Assembly: GCA_025351345.1 (NCBI GenBank)
Contig: JANXWB010000067.1
Coordinates: 1-35,766, forward strand
DNA from: Synechococcales cyanobacterium GL140_1_metabat_312
Lineage (GTDB): Bacteria; Cyanobacteriota; Cyanobacteriia; Leptolyngbyales; Leptolyngbyaceae
DNA length: 35,766 nt
Reading direction: 5' to 3'
Part shown: piece after piece, positions 16,771-25,512 of the stretch
How the letters are laid out: each line of letters starts with the position of its first letter
Numbering within the stretch: position 1 is the first letter of the stretch
Notes under the pieces: generated by a model
The model's input: the letters and a program-made list of their open reading frames with translations, nothing else
What the model was told of the DNA's origin: nothing
Database searches by the model: none
Translations under genes and position numbers: made by a program

Positions 16771-17934
16771 CTATTTGCCCATGCCTAATTGCTGAGCTTT
16801 TTGGTAAACCTTCCCTTCCGTCAGCAATGAGGGCGCAATCACTACATTCACCTGCTGCATTTCTTTAATCGTCGCTGCGCCTAATGTTCCCATACTGGTT
16901 TGAAGCGCGCCGAGTAGATTGTGGGTACCGTCATCTAAGATGGCTGGACCACGCAGAATTTGCTTAAGGGTTCCGGTAGTACCCACTTTAATTCGGGTGC
17001 CCCGAGGCAAAATTGGACTTGGAGTCGCCATGCCCCAGTGGAATCCACGACCAGGCGCTTCTGCCGATCGGGCAAAGGGCGACCCAATCATCACCGCATC
17101 CGCACCGCAGGCAATGCACTTACAGATGTCGCCACCTGTCACCAAGCCGCCATCTGCAATAATTGGAATATAGGTGCCAGTGGTCTTGAAAAACTCATCT
17201 CGTGCCGCTGCACAATCTGCCACGGCGGTCGCTTGAGGTACGCCTACACCCAGAACACCGCGAGATGTGCAAGCCGCTCCTGGTCCAATCCCCACCATAA
17301 TACCAGCGGCTCCAGCCTTCATCAACTCTAGCGTCACGTCATAGGTAACGCAGTTGCCCAAAATAACGGGAATGGGCATTTCCTGACAGAATTTGGCTAA
17401 ATCGAGTGGGGCGATATCTTCGGGAGAGGTATGATTAGTCGAGACCACAGTGGCTTGAATGAAGAAAAGCTGAGCGCCTGCCTTTGCGGCCACTAGTCCA
17501 AACCGAGCCGCACCAGCGGGAGTTGCACTAACCGCGACAATTCCACCTTGGGCTTTGATTTCTTGAATTCGTTTTTCGACGAGTTCGGGTTTGATTGGTT
17601 CTTGATAGAGTCCTTGCATCAGGGTGACGAATTCTTCTTTGCCGACGCTGGCGATTTTATCTAGAATTGGGTTAGGGTCTTCATAGCGTGTTTGTACCCC
17701 TTCTAGATTTAAAACGCCCAGTGCCCCTAGCTTCGAGAGTTCGACAGCCATTTTGACATCCACTACTCCGTCCATGGCGCTCGCAATGATGGGAATTTCC
17801 CGATCGATTCCACCGATGGACCAATTTGTATCAGCTAAACTAGGGTCCAGTGTTTTTGATCCTGGCGAGAGAGCAATCTCGTCGAATCCGTATGCACGAC
17901 GAGCGGTTTTGCCTCTGCCAATTTGAATTTCCAC
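16771..17934 (-). CDS. guaB3: GuaB3-type IMP dehydrogenase/GMP reductase family protein
   Basis: The 387-residue TIM barrel has the IMPDH/GMPR catalytic loop with Cys222 (GPGAACTSRG), preceded by GIMVGIGPG, and the phosphate-binding IIADGGLVTGGDICK and GADAVMIGSPFARS. There are no CBS domains, unlike true GuaB. The N-terminus (EIQIGRGKTARRAYGFDEIAL) and length match the GuaB3 subgroup found in cyanobacteria and actinobacteria. The Synechocystis member has been reported to be a GMP reductase, converting GMP to IMP in purine salvage, so that is the likely activity. It is divergent from the tandem-domain gene at 18129. Confidence 0.9.
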   Translation of the reverse strand: MEIQIGRGKTARRAYGFDEIALSPGSKTLDPSLADTNWSIGGIDREIPIIASAMDGVVDVKMAVELSKLGALGVLNLEGVQTRYEDPNPILDKIASVGKEEFVTLMQGLYQEPIKPELVEKRIQEIKAQGGIVAVSATPAGAARFGLVAAKAGAQLFFIQATVVSTNHTSPEDIAPLDLAKFCQEMPIPVILGNCVTYDVTLELMKAGAAGIMVGIGPGAACTSRGVLGVGVPQATAVADCAAARDEFFKTTGTYIPIIADGGLVTGGDICKCIACGADAVMIGSPFARSAEAPGRGFHWGMATPSPILPRGTRIKVGTTGTLKQILRGPAILDDGTHNLLGALQTSMGTLGAATIKEMQQVNVVIAPSLLTEGKVYQKAQQLGMGK

Positions 17935-18128
17935 GCGTTCTTCCCTAAAACTATTCGGAATAGGGTAACAAATTGGCGGTGCCTTTTGATGGGTAAAATA
18001 TGAGAATCTATCAGATTTTTAATTTTGTCTAGGGATTCTGTCCGGGTTTGGACATACTGACATCTACAAAATTGATTAAAATTGAACGTATTTCCCACAT
18101 ATTTCTCACTGTTCCGGAGTTTCTCACC

Positions 18129-18749
18129 ATGTCTGATGCTTTAGATGCTGCAAAACAAGGAAATCCTAGTGCGATCGCGGCACTACTCACCCACCATCTC
18201 CGATCGCGATCGTTAAAAGTCAAGGCAGCAAGTGCGGCAGACTGTCTCAATCTTTTAGTTGAAGCGGAGGAGTTACCGGATCAACAATGGGTGACGGCTC
18301 AGATTATTCAGGAGGTGAAGACGTTAGGAGTTGAGTCCATTGCGGTGCTTCAGATCTATGGCAAGTGCGCGGCGGAGTCGAAACCTCAGTGGAGCTATCG
18401 GTTTGAACTTGCAAATGACGTTCCACCGGAGTTGGAAGCAGAAATAATTGTAATCGATCCCATTATGCTAGCCCAAGAAGGAAATCTTGAAGAAATTCAA
18501 AGATTTGTGGCGGATGTTTTGAGCGATCGGCCTGATCTCACCACGGTTGTGGAGTTGGAAGGCACATGTCTTAAGGTCATTATCCAAACAAGTGAATTTT
18601 TGGATGGCCAAAACTTTGCGGCTGAATTTGGTCGTAAGCTCAGTCCAATTGCTTCTAACCAAGTTCAAGAAGTTGCAATCTATAAGCGCCGATCGGAAGA
18701 ATCTGCTGGTTTTTTGGTGAAGCAGATGCATTTAGCGGGCTTGGGCTAA
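18129..18749 (+). CDS. Cyanobacterial protein with two tandem copies of one domain
   Basis: The start is placed at ATG 18129 (MSDALDAAKQGNPSAIAALL), which begins the conserved domain; an in-frame extension to 18048 is rejected. The 206-residue protein has two related halves. Residues 8-94 run from AKQGNPSAI through LPDQQW and VLQIYGK. Residues 115-202 run from AQEGNLEEI through FLDGQNF and EVAIYKR, with aligned positions offset by 107-109. The first half resembles an unnamed domain common in cyanobacterial proteins (ArQGnpxAIAxLLnrxLxxxGI...). There is no membrane segment or known catalytic motif; function unknown. Confidence 0.75.
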   Translation: MSDALDAAKQGNPSAIAALLTHHLRSRSLKVKAASAADCLNLLVEAEELPDQQWVTAQIIQEVKTLGVESIAVLQIYGKCAAESKPQWSYRFELANDVPPELEAEIIVIDPIMLAQEGNLEEIQRFVADVLSDRPDLTTVVELEGTCLKVIIQTSEFLDGQNFAAEFGRKLSPIASNQVQEVAIYKRRSEESAGFLVKQMHLAGLG

Positions 18750-18765
18750 TTAATTTGCTGGACTG

Positions 18766-18809
18766 GAGGTGCGCTCGTCACTAGATTATTACTAATACGA
18801 TCGCACCTC
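18766..18809. terminator. Possible bidirectional terminator between convergent genes
   Basis: GAGGTGCG (18766-18773) pairs with CGCACCTC (18802-18809) across a 28-base loop, between the stops of the tandem-domain gene (plus) and the metallophosphatase (minus). The stem is short, the loop long and the T run (ATATTTTA) weak, so this is tentative. Confidence 0.4.
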
Positions 18810-18846
18810 ATATTTTACGCAAATGTCATTTTATTAAATTCACGGC

Positions 18847-19767
18847 CTAGGTCCACTGAGGAACAATGCCACGATCAAAGACTTTTCCGTCTGTCCCGAT
18901 GCCTTGGATCACCATCGAATTTTCATAGAGTTCGATCGTGCTAAACCCAAACCTCGACACTGCAAACTCCGACGATTCTGACTTCCGAACAGGTCGCAGC
19001 GACGCACCACCATGACCCGTAACTAGATAGGTAGTGCCTTCTATGTTGCGACTGCGCTCGTAGTGATGTTCATGGCCGTTGACATAGAGATTGACGCGAT
19101 GTTGTTTAAACACCTCTGAAAATCGTTTTACCATTTCAGCATTGGTGCCATAAACGCCGGATGAATAAATTGGATGATGACCGTAAACAATTTTCCAGGC
19201 GGCTTTACTTTGTTGGAGCTGCTGAGTCAGCCAAGCCATTTGGGTCTTCCAATCCACATTAGAATTTGTTTCTAGAACAAAGAATTGCGCTGGGCCTTGG
19301 GTATAGGTGTAGTAACGATCGTCCATGTTGAAGTCGGCATACTTAACTTGAGGAACTCCGTTTTCAGTGCGAATGTCGTGATTTCCAAGACAGGCTCTAA
19401 ACTTAACCCCGCGCTTTAGAAGTTCACCGTAAGGTTGCTCAAAGGCTTCTTTGATTTTCGATAGTTCACCGCTGTTGTAAATATTGTCACCCGCGAGTAT
19501 GGCAAGCTGAAAGGGCGATTGGGTATGATAGCTGGCCATTGCGCGTCCGACAGCAAACTGGTTCTTATCACCTGAACCCGAGTCAGCGGTGGCAATTAAA
19601 CGCAATTGAAGTTGGCCAAGATTATTCTTTAAGGTCGTTGCTAGGGTGGGATTTAGGCGATTGCTATCTTTTTGCAGAGCCAGACCCCGTAAACTAAGAC
19701 CGATCGCTCCAAATCCAAAGCCACTGAACGCCGCCAAGGTCAAAAACTGTCTTCGTTTAAATGCCAT
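18847..19767 (-). CDS. Tat-exported metallophosphoesterase (purple acid phosphatase-like)
   Basis: The start is at ATG 19767, preceded by AGGA at proper spacing; a TTG nine codons upstream is less likely. The 306-residue product begins MAFKRRQFLTLAAFSG, a twin-arginine signal. All calcineurin-like motifs are present: ADSGSGDKNQ (from residue 61), AGDN (92-95), GNHD (128-131), GHHP (196-199) and GHEHHYER (231-238). These bind a dinuclear metal centre. The arrangement resembles purple-acid-phosphatase-type enzymes acting outside the cytoplasm on phosphate esters. The substrate is unknown, but phosphate scavenging is plausible. Confidence 0.9.
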   Translation of the reverse strand: MAFKRRQFLTLAAFSGFGFGAIGLSLRGLALQKDSNRLNPTLATTLKNNLGQLQLRLIATADSGSGDKNQFAVGRAMASYHTQSPFQLAILAGDNIYNSGELSKIKEAFEQPYGELLKRGVKFRACLGNHDIRTENGVPQVKYADFNMDDRYYTYTQGPAQFFVLETNSNVDWKTQMAWLTQQLQQSKAAWKIVYGHHPIYSSGVYGTNAEMVKRFSEVFKQHRVNLYVNGHEHHYERSRNIEGTTYLVTGHGGASLRPVRKSESSEFAVSRFGFSTIELYENSMVIQGIGTDGKVFDRGIVPQWT

Positions 19768-19936
19768 TGATGTTCCTAGCTCAAAACCGAGCAATCCTAA
19801 AAATTTGCCTTCATTAAGTTCTAATATAATTGAAGAATTACGTTGCTAGAGCGATGACTGGCTCAAAATATCTTTAGCAATCGAATCTAAACGAACAGAG
19901 TTAATAATCGGTAGATTTTGGAAAAGGTGGCGGATT

Positions 19937-21112
19937 ATGACAGAACAACCCAAACAACCAGACAGTAATCCTAATCTGGATCCGCCGATGAAGTCTGCTG
20001 CACCACCGGAATCCAAATTCTCAGGGGCTAAATTCTCAGAGTCCGCACCTGGAAAATCTGGCGATCGCCAATCATCGTCCACTTCGTCCACAATCGATCC
20101 TCGAATCAATCAGACCTTCCAATCCATTCTCGATTGGATTACTCGCACCACAATTCAGTTGCGCCCCACTGCTCTGGCTGGACTGAGACTGATTACCACT
20201 CAAACCCAGCAATGGATTCAGCAGCTTGAAACCCAGGAAAGAACGGCCCGTGATCGTCAAGAACCCGTCGTACAGCCTATTGACTGGACACCCGTCACCC
20301 AACTGACTTTTCGGATATGGATTACAGTTCGACCGATTTGGGAAAAAACGATCGCGATCGTCAAGCCTCTCCTACCGCAGTCATTTCAACCCCTGAGCGA
20401 TCGTGCCCTCTCTGGAATTTTTGCAGGAACATTGTTATTAATTCTGTGGTTTTTCTCAGCGTTACCTTCTGGCCAAGCCGCAACTCCACAGCGAAATATT
20501 CAGCCAGCCAGCGATCGATCTGCATACAACCAGTCGCGGAATGAATCATCCCGTGAGTCGGACAATGATCGATTCATCAACGATCGCAGTACAAGTCGTA
20601 ATTTGCCAACCGATCGCCCATCTGAAGCACCTATTTACCGTGAGTCTAATCGCCCAAAACGTAGCTACGATAGTACATCTGTGCCGATCGTCGATCGTAG
20701 TATTAGTACTCCCGACGCAGCTCCCAATCAGATAATTCCTCAGACGACGATCGCTCAATCTAATCCCCAAAATTCGGCAAGTCAAAATTCTGTAAGTCAA
20801 ACCTCCGAAATTCAAAATCCTGAAGCCTCTCGTCGCCTAAAACTGCGCCAAAATCTTGACATCATCGCCAACTCATTAGTAGACGACGCGATCGTTAGCA
20901 TCCATCCCAACGGACCCAGCCTAACGATTACCCTCAGCGATGCTTGGTACCGCAGTTCCGAAGACACCCAAACTAAACTCACCAGCATCCTTCTCATCAC
21001 CACCCGAGGCCAAGGCTATAGCCAACTCCGACTTGAAGACACTGAAGGTAGTCTCATTGCCCGCAATCCTGTCGTTGGCGAAGGTATGATCATTCTCCAG
21101 CGCGCACGATAA
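19937..21112 (+). CDS. Single-pass membrane protein with disordered linker and conserved C-terminal domain
   Basis: The 391-residue product starts at ATG 19937 after AGGTGG. An N-terminal proline/serine-rich part (1-55) is followed by an amphipathic region (57-155) and one membrane segment (about 158-176, GIFAGTLLLILWFFSALPSG). A low-complexity linker (180-300) rich in D-R-S and glutamine comes next. The C-terminal 85-residue domain (LRQNLDIIANSLVDDAIVSI to MIILQRAR) looks folded and resembles the tail of cyanobacterial proteins annotated only as hypothetical. The function is unknown. A weak hairpin follows the stop. Confidence 0.75.
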   Translation: MTEQPKQPDSNPNLDPPMKSAAPPESKFSGAKFSESAPGKSGDRQSSSTSSTIDPRINQTFQSILDWITRTTIQLRPTALAGLRLITTQTQQWIQQLETQERTARDRQEPVVQPIDWTPVTQLTFRIWITVRPIWEKTIAIVKPLLPQSFQPLSDRALSGIFAGTLLLILWFFSALPSGQAATPQRNIQPASDRSAYNQSRNESSRESDNDRFINDRSTSRNLPTDRPSEAPIYRESNRPKRSYDSTSVPIVDRSISTPDAAPNQIIPQTTIAQSNPQNSASQNSVSQTSEIQNPEASRRLKLRQNLDIIANSLVDDAIVSIHPNGPSLTITLSDAWYRSSEDTQTKLTSILLITTRGQGYSQLRLEDTEGSLIARNPVVGEGMIILQRAR

Positions 21113-21127
21113 TAAAAGCTGATTTTC

Positions 21128-21143
21128 GCCCTATGACTAGGGC
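21128..21143 (+). terminator. Short hairpin after the membrane-protein gene
   Basis: GCCCTA-TGAC-TAGGGC followed by TTT, 15 bp after the stop codon at 21112. The stem is only six pairs and the T run is short, so it is a weak terminator at best. Confidence 0.45.
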
Positions 21144-21203
21144 TTTCGTAGTAGGAACGATCGCACTAGTCAATCTCTCGGAATTCTAAGAAAAGTCGTA
21201 ATA

Positions 21204-22079
21204 ATGCTAGAGACCCCACCCGTTATGACCCCGAAAGCGACTCTTCTAAAGCAAGCAAAAGAAATCAAGCTACTCATTCTTGATATTGATGGCACCATTG
21301 CAGGCCGATCGAACCAAATCTCTCAGCCCGTCCTAGACGCAATCGCCGCTGTCCAACTAAGAGGCATTCAGGTCGCTATTGCCACGGGCCGCATGTATAA
21401 ATCCGCTCAGCGATTCCATGGGGCAGTCAAATCTACCTTGCCGCTCTTAGCCTATCAAGGAGCTTGGATTCAGCACCCTGGCCAGCCCCGTCTACGCCAT
21501 TTTCAGCTCCAACCCGAAGTAGCGCTACAAGTTTTAGACTATTACGAGCAACCCCATCTGCGCGATCGGATTTCGGTCCATTTTTATATCAACGATCGGC
21601 TTCACCTCAGAGAATTGTCATCGGATAGTCAACTTTACTGCGATCGTTGTGAAACCCAACCTACGATCGTGGGCGATTTTCGGAGCATTCTTTCTAAAGA
21701 CGCTCTCCCGACCAAAATTCTAGCCATTAGCTATGACGAAGTTTTGGTTCAAACCTGCCTAAATGACCTGCGCGATCGTCACAATCTTGAAGATCTTTAC
21801 CTCACAACCTCTGTACCACACTTTCTAGAAGCAGCCCATCCCCAATCGAATAAAGGATCTGCCGTGCAATATCTAGCCGAAGAAATTCTAGGACTATCCG
21901 CTCATCAAGTCATGGCGATCGGGGACAACTGCAATGACCTAGAAATGTTAGCCTATGCTGGCATTGGAGTTGCTATGAGCGGTGGGCCGAGTATTGTCCA
22001 ATCCTCTGCTGATTGGGTGGCTCCCCATGTAGATGAAGACGGTGTAGCTCAAGTACTTCAACAGTTTTTGTTGTCATGA
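21204..22079 (+). CDS. HAD superfamily (Cof-type) phosphatase
   Basis: The 291-residue product has the HAD motifs: I, LLILDIDGTIAG (nucleophile Asp27, acid/base Asp29); II, VAIATGRM; III, the lysine in SNKGSAVQYL; IV, AIGDNCNDLEMLAYAG. The large C2B cap between motifs II and III is typical of Cof/YbjI-like enzymes, which hydrolyse sugar phosphates, FMN or pyridoxal phosphate with broad specificity. All catalytic residues are present. ATG at 21204 is the start. A very strong terminator follows. Confidence 0.9.
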   Translation: MLETPPVMTPKATLLKQAKEIKLLILDIDGTIAGRSNQISQPVLDAIAAVQLRGIQVAIATGRMYKSAQRFHGAVKSTLPLLAYQGAWIQHPGQPRLRHFQLQPEVALQVLDYYEQPHLRDRISVHFYINDRLHLRELSSDSQLYCDRCETQPTIVGDFRSILSKDALPTKILAISYDEVLVQTCLNDLRDRHNLEDLYLTTSVPHFLEAAHPQSNKGSAVQYLAEEILGLSAHQVMAIGDNCNDLEMLAYAGIGVAMSGGPSIVQSSADWVAPHVDEDGVAQVLQQFLLS

Positions 22080-22150
22080 ATTCTTAAAGTGAGAAGCACT
22101 CACTGATACTCACGGTGTCTTGATCATCTGCCGTCTAAAAATTTTCATAG

Positions 22151-22195
22151 AAAAAGGCACCGACGACTGACCGTGTTTCGTCTCGGTGCCTTTTT
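22151..22195. terminator. Strong bidirectional terminator
   Basis: AAAAAGGCACCGA (22151-22163) pairs perfectly with TCGGTGCCTTTTT (22183-22195). The A and T tracts make it functional on both strands. It lies between the convergent HAD gene (ends 22079) and the DALR-domain gene (ends 22315). Confidence 0.9.
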
Positions 22196-22314
22196 CTTAG
22201 TTCGCTCCTCACACTCCTTTAGTATATAGAATGAATGTAGATTTGTCACCCCCTCGCTATAAAAAGTCCATATCAATTACTTATCAATAGGAGTCGGTCC
22301 TGGGTCGATCGATC

Positions 22315-23073
22315 CTATAAGTGCATCTCAATATGGCTACAACGGGCGAGCAGTAGCTGAAGCCAGCCCAACAGCCGATGAAAAAGATGACGATCGGACG
22401 TAGATAGATCCGGATTAAATATCGGCATCTGCCCATGAACTTGATCAAAACATTGACAAATCTGACTAATTTCTCGTTGTAATGCCATCCCCATAAGCGG
22501 TCGCACAGGATCATCTAGTCGGTCTAATAGATGAATCACTGCTTCCAGTAATGCTTGAGTTGATTTAGGCATGGGCAAATCCAGATCTAAATCTTCGCTA
22601 TTTGCATGTAAGGTCTCGTGCTGCGATCGGAGCGATCGGCATCGAGCATGGGTCTGCCATAAACAAAAAGGTATCAATGGATTCAATGACATTGATAGAT
22701 CTTCTGCAAAAATACGGTCTAATGCTTCGTAAAGGGAATGTGCTTCCCACGTTAGGATAATCCATCCAACATTTCCCACACTCAATCGTGGAACTCCGGA
22801 CCCTACACCATCACAAATGATTTGAGAAATTGTCTCGAAAGGCTGATCTAGACGGGCTGATAGCATTAAAGATATTGCGGATTGATAGCGCAATGGGTTG
22901 ACACCTGGCAACCGTTTTACGGGAATATCTATGTGAGAAAGTACAGGAAGTCGCTCCCCTTCGATCGGCCATATCGAAGCAATAGTCTCAGTAATATCCG
23001 CAAGTTCTCTCGAAGGATAGATTGCACCGTGAAGTCGAAACTGTGAAAATATACGTAGACTATTAGTATTCAT
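22315..23073 (-). CDS. ArgS-like DALR anticodon-binding-domain protein
   Basis: The 252-residue product resembles a cyanobacterial family annotated as DALR anticodon-binding-domain proteins, related to the C-terminal part of arginyl-tRNA synthetase but without the catalytic core. Matching stretches are NPLRYQSAISLMLSARLDQP, GNVGWIILTW and the TQALLEAVIHLLDRLDD and LLGWLQLLLARC helices. HARCRSL stands where ArgS has its HARxxS-like segment. No HIGH or KMSKS signature exists, so it cannot aminoacylate. It may bind tRNA or have lost that role. It is divergent from a Crp/Fnr regulator, 82 bp apart. The assignment is from remembered family patterns and is moderate. Confidence 0.55.
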   Translation of the reverse strand: MNTNSLRIFSQFRLHGAIYPSRELADITETIASIWPIEGERLPVLSHIDIPVKRLPGVNPLRYQSAISLMLSARLDQPFETISQIICDGVGSGVPRLSVGNVGWIILTWEAHSLYEALDRIFAEDLSMSLNPLIPFCLWQTHARCRSLRSQHETLHANSEDLDLDLPMPKSTQALLEAVIHLLDRLDDPVRPLMGMALQREISQICQCFDQVHGQMPIFNPDLSTSDRHLFHRLLGWLQLLLARCSHIEMHL

Positions 23074-23155
23074 AGTGTTAGTTTAATTACTGAACGTTTA
23101 CGACTACTATCGTTCTGCCATAATGACGATTTAAATCCTCTATATAAATTCAGCT

Positions 23156-23866
23156 ATGTATTCAGCAGCATCTCAATCCGACAATTCTCGCCCGTTTCTG
23201 ACGTGGCAGCGCATCATTGATTGGGCACAGGAGCACTACCGATGCCGCACTTTCAGCAAAGATGAGAAGATTATTACCCGTCCGGGTTTGCTTTATCTGG
23301 TTCAGCGTGGAGCTGTTCGGCTAGTGGGAACCGCACAAGTGAGTTCGGCAGCGGGACCACGGGCGGCTCGGATGGCTCCAGAAGAGGCATTTTTGGGATT
23401 TGTTGGTGCAGGTCAACCCTTTGAAGTGGTCGCTCAATCGCCGTTTACGCTTCAGGGCTATGCCCATGTTGATCAAACATCAGTGGTATGGATGTATTGG
23501 AATGACCTAGAGAACTGGCCTCATTTCCGTCGAGAAGTGATGGATGCTTTTCGCTATCAACACCAACGCAAGCTTCTTTGGCTCAGTACTTTAGGCCAAC
23601 GCCGCACGATCGATCGACTACTAGGATTTTTGACATTATTGATTGAGGAATACGGAGAACCCACGAATGATGGGTATTACTTACCGTTTCCCTTGACTCA
23701 TGCACAAATTGGGAGTGCGATCGGCTCAACTCGGGTCACTGTGACTCGTCTTATGGGTAAGTTACGTCAAAAAGGTATGATTAAGACCCAAGGCGACAAT
23801 CTACTATGCCTTCCCATTAGCTCAGTCGATCGTGAGTTACACCTGCCGCAGCGAGACCTAGCTTAG
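23156..23866 (+). CDS. Crp/Fnr-family transcriptional regulator
   Basis: The 236-residue product has an N-terminal cyclic-nucleotide-binding-like beta barrel (about 28-115), a connecting helix (125-145) and a C-terminal Crp-type winged helix-turn-helix (THAQIGSAIGSTRVTVTRLMGKL, about 181-203). The phosphate-binding cassette of true cAMP receptors (GE...ER/T) is not evident; the corresponding region is FLGFVGAGQPFEVVA, so it probably does not bind cAMP in the usual way. There are no Fnr-type cysteines. It resembles cyanobacterial regulators of the Slr0449 kind. Divergent transcription from the DALR gene suggests it may control that gene as well as itself. Confidence 0.88.
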   Translation: MYSAASQSDNSRPFLTWQRIIDWAQEHYRCRTFSKDEKIITRPGLLYLVQRGAVRLVGTAQVSSAAGPRAARMAPEEAFLGFVGAGQPFEVVAQSPFTLQGYAHVDQTSVVWMYWNDLENWPHFRREVMDAFRYQHQRKLLWLSTLGQRRTIDRLLGFLTLLIEEYGEPTNDGYYLPFPLTHAQIGSAIGSTRVTVTRLMGKLRQKGMIKTQGDNLLCLPISSVDRELHLPQRDLA

Positions 23867-23893
23867 ATTGGTTCTTAAATTTGTAGTTGATAA

Positions 23894-24715
23894 TCAAGCC
23901 AGTGATAGGCGATGGAGCCACATATGGTCATTGCCTTCAGGTGAACAAGTGCCTTGAATGAGTGCATTACTGTAGTGTAATTCCTCGCCATAGGGACCTT
24001 CATCGTATCCAGAGGGCTGCCATTCTCCGAAGGGATCGTTGACAATAAAGCCTGTGGGATCGTAGCCAAGGATAGTCACGATGTGGCCAAAGCTTGTGAA
24101 ATAGCCATGAATAATACAGGGTTTTCCCTCAGCGATTGCCCGACGAATATCGGCCTGACTGCCTCGTAATGTCAGATCATTTTTCAATCCATAGGCTCGG
24201 GCCATAGTTGCCAAATCACCCGGATCATGGCGACTAAGATTTTGGTCAATCATGTAGCGATACAATTCGTCTTCTAACTGAACTGCATTGGTTTTTTTGC
24301 GAATTTTAAAATAGTTCATCACCATCGCAAAACACGTCACATTACAGGCTCCGCGTGGATTTTCCGCATTGTTGAGTTGATAGTGATAGGGGACGTTAAG
24401 TTTTTTGCTTGCAGGTAAACGCCCAGCGGCAGGAGTGGGAATCGTGATTTTTGGATCAGCCGGGGGCGTAGGTGCCTTACCACGACTGTCAATCAGTTGA
24501 ATGTGGGGAGTGAAAACGTACCAAGTATTCCGGGCTGGATTGCCTAGGAACTGATCAACTAGTGCAATTTTCCAGTGGAATTTGTCTGCTGGCTTCCACG
24601 AGTGGACTTCAAAACTTTGGCCCGCTCGGACGGCTACTTTATCTTTTGCGGCAAGCTGACTGGAATCCACCGTGTACTGTTTGAAGATAGTGTCCTGTTT
24701 AACAACGAGTTTCAT
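23894..24715 (-). CDS. C39-like cysteine peptidase domain protein
   Basis: The start is set at ATG 24715 (MKLVVKQDTIFKQY), giving 273 residues; the longer frame to 24817 adds a non-conserved leader. The N-terminal 75 residues form a small beta domain. A proline-rich linker (80-97) joins it to a Peptidase_C39_2 fold: NVPYHYQLNN (Gln113, oxyanion), GACNVTCFAMVMNYF (Cys124), GHIVTILGYD (His211) and VNDPFG (Asp227). The complete triad suggests an active papain-like peptidase. No signal peptide is visible and the target is unknown. It is divergent from the folate gene. Confidence 0.8.
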   Translation of the reverse strand: MKLVVKQDTIFKQYTVDSSQLAAKDKVAVRAGQSFEVHSWKPADKFHWKIALVDQFLGNPARNTWYVFTPHIQLIDSRGKAPTPPADPKITIPTPAAGRLPASKKLNVPYHYQLNNAENPRGACNVTCFAMVMNYFKIRKKTNAVQLEDELYRYMIDQNLSRHDPGDLATMARAYGLKNDLTLRGSQADIRRAIAEGKPCIIHGYFTSFGHIVTILGYDPTGFIVNDPFGEWQPSGYDEGPYGEELHYSNALIQGTCSPEGNDHMWLHRLSLA

Positions 24716-24831
24716 GGCACGGCATCGATAAAGAATAAGGAGTAGAGACGGAGTTAAATCCCCCGCCGTAGATATTGTAGCCATCTCGCCCAACGATCGA
24801 TCATTTATCACCACCATTGGTCAATCAGGTT

Positions 24832-25395
24832 ATGAATAAAGCCATTCTTCGTCAACAGCTTCTGCGCCATCGCATTTCAATGAATTCAACGGATTGGAGG
24901 GATCGCAGTGCCTTGATAGGTCAAAGAATTTTACAAAATCTTCCATCGCAGCCCCCTTTGTCAGTCCTTGCCTATTTCAGTATTCGTCAAGAACCCGATC
25001 TCTCGGACCTCTGGCCTCAGTTACGATCGAGATCTATTCCCTTAGGTGTTCCGCGTTGTGTTGGGAACGAACTGGTCTGGCACCAGTGGGAACCAGGCAA
25101 TAGGCTAGAGGTAGGTGCCTTTGGTATTTTAGAACCCGAGGTGACAGCGCCTGTGCTTCAAGCCAACGATGTCGGGGCGATATTGGTGCCTTGTGTAGGA
25201 TGCGATCGGAGAGGGAACCGAATTGGCTATGGAGGGGGATTTTACGATCGGCTATTGGCACAGACTGAGTGGCGATCCATACCGACGATCGGGATCACGT
25301 TTGATTTCGGAGTCGTTAAACCCTTTGAAGTGGAGGAGTGGGATCAGCCCTTGAATTATATTTGTACGGAGACGGATTGGATTATCTGTAACTGA
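24832..25395 (+). CDS. 5-formyltetrahydrofolate cyclo-ligase
   Basis: The 187-residue product (ATG 24832; a TTG at 24817 is an alternative) converts 5-formyltetrahydrofolate to 5,10-methenyltetrahydrofolate using ATP. It has the N-terminal LRQQLLRHR helix, the YFSIRQEPDL segment, ILVPCVGCDRRGNRIGYGGGFYDRLL (the signature phosphate-binding loop, normally GxGxGYYDR) and the C-terminal IGITFDFG. Length and motif order are standard for FTHF cyclo-ligases. It lies ahead of the ComB-like gene with a 117-bp gap. Confidence 0.92.
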   Translation: MNKAILRQQLLRHRISMNSTDWRDRSALIGQRILQNLPSQPPLSVLAYFSIRQEPDLSDLWPQLRSRSIPLGVPRCVGNELVWHQWEPGNRLEVGAFGILEPEVTAPVLQANDVGAILVPCVGCDRRGNRIGYGGGFYDRLLAQTEWRSIPTIGITFDFGVVKPFEVEEWDQPLNYICTETDWIICN

Positions 25396-25512
25396 TGGAA
25401 ACTAGTGGAGAAATGTTCCGCACGAGTTACGGATATGGACTATTGTGTAGGACGAACTCAGCTCTCTGGGTGGTCATTATTTTTATCCGGAATTCCTCGT
25501 TTTACTGACATC

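Noticed and set aside
22720-23155. A Crp binding site (TGTGA-N6-TCACA) controlling the DALR/Crp divergent pair
   Set aside because: I looked for the palindrome in and around the divergent gap and found no convincing match.
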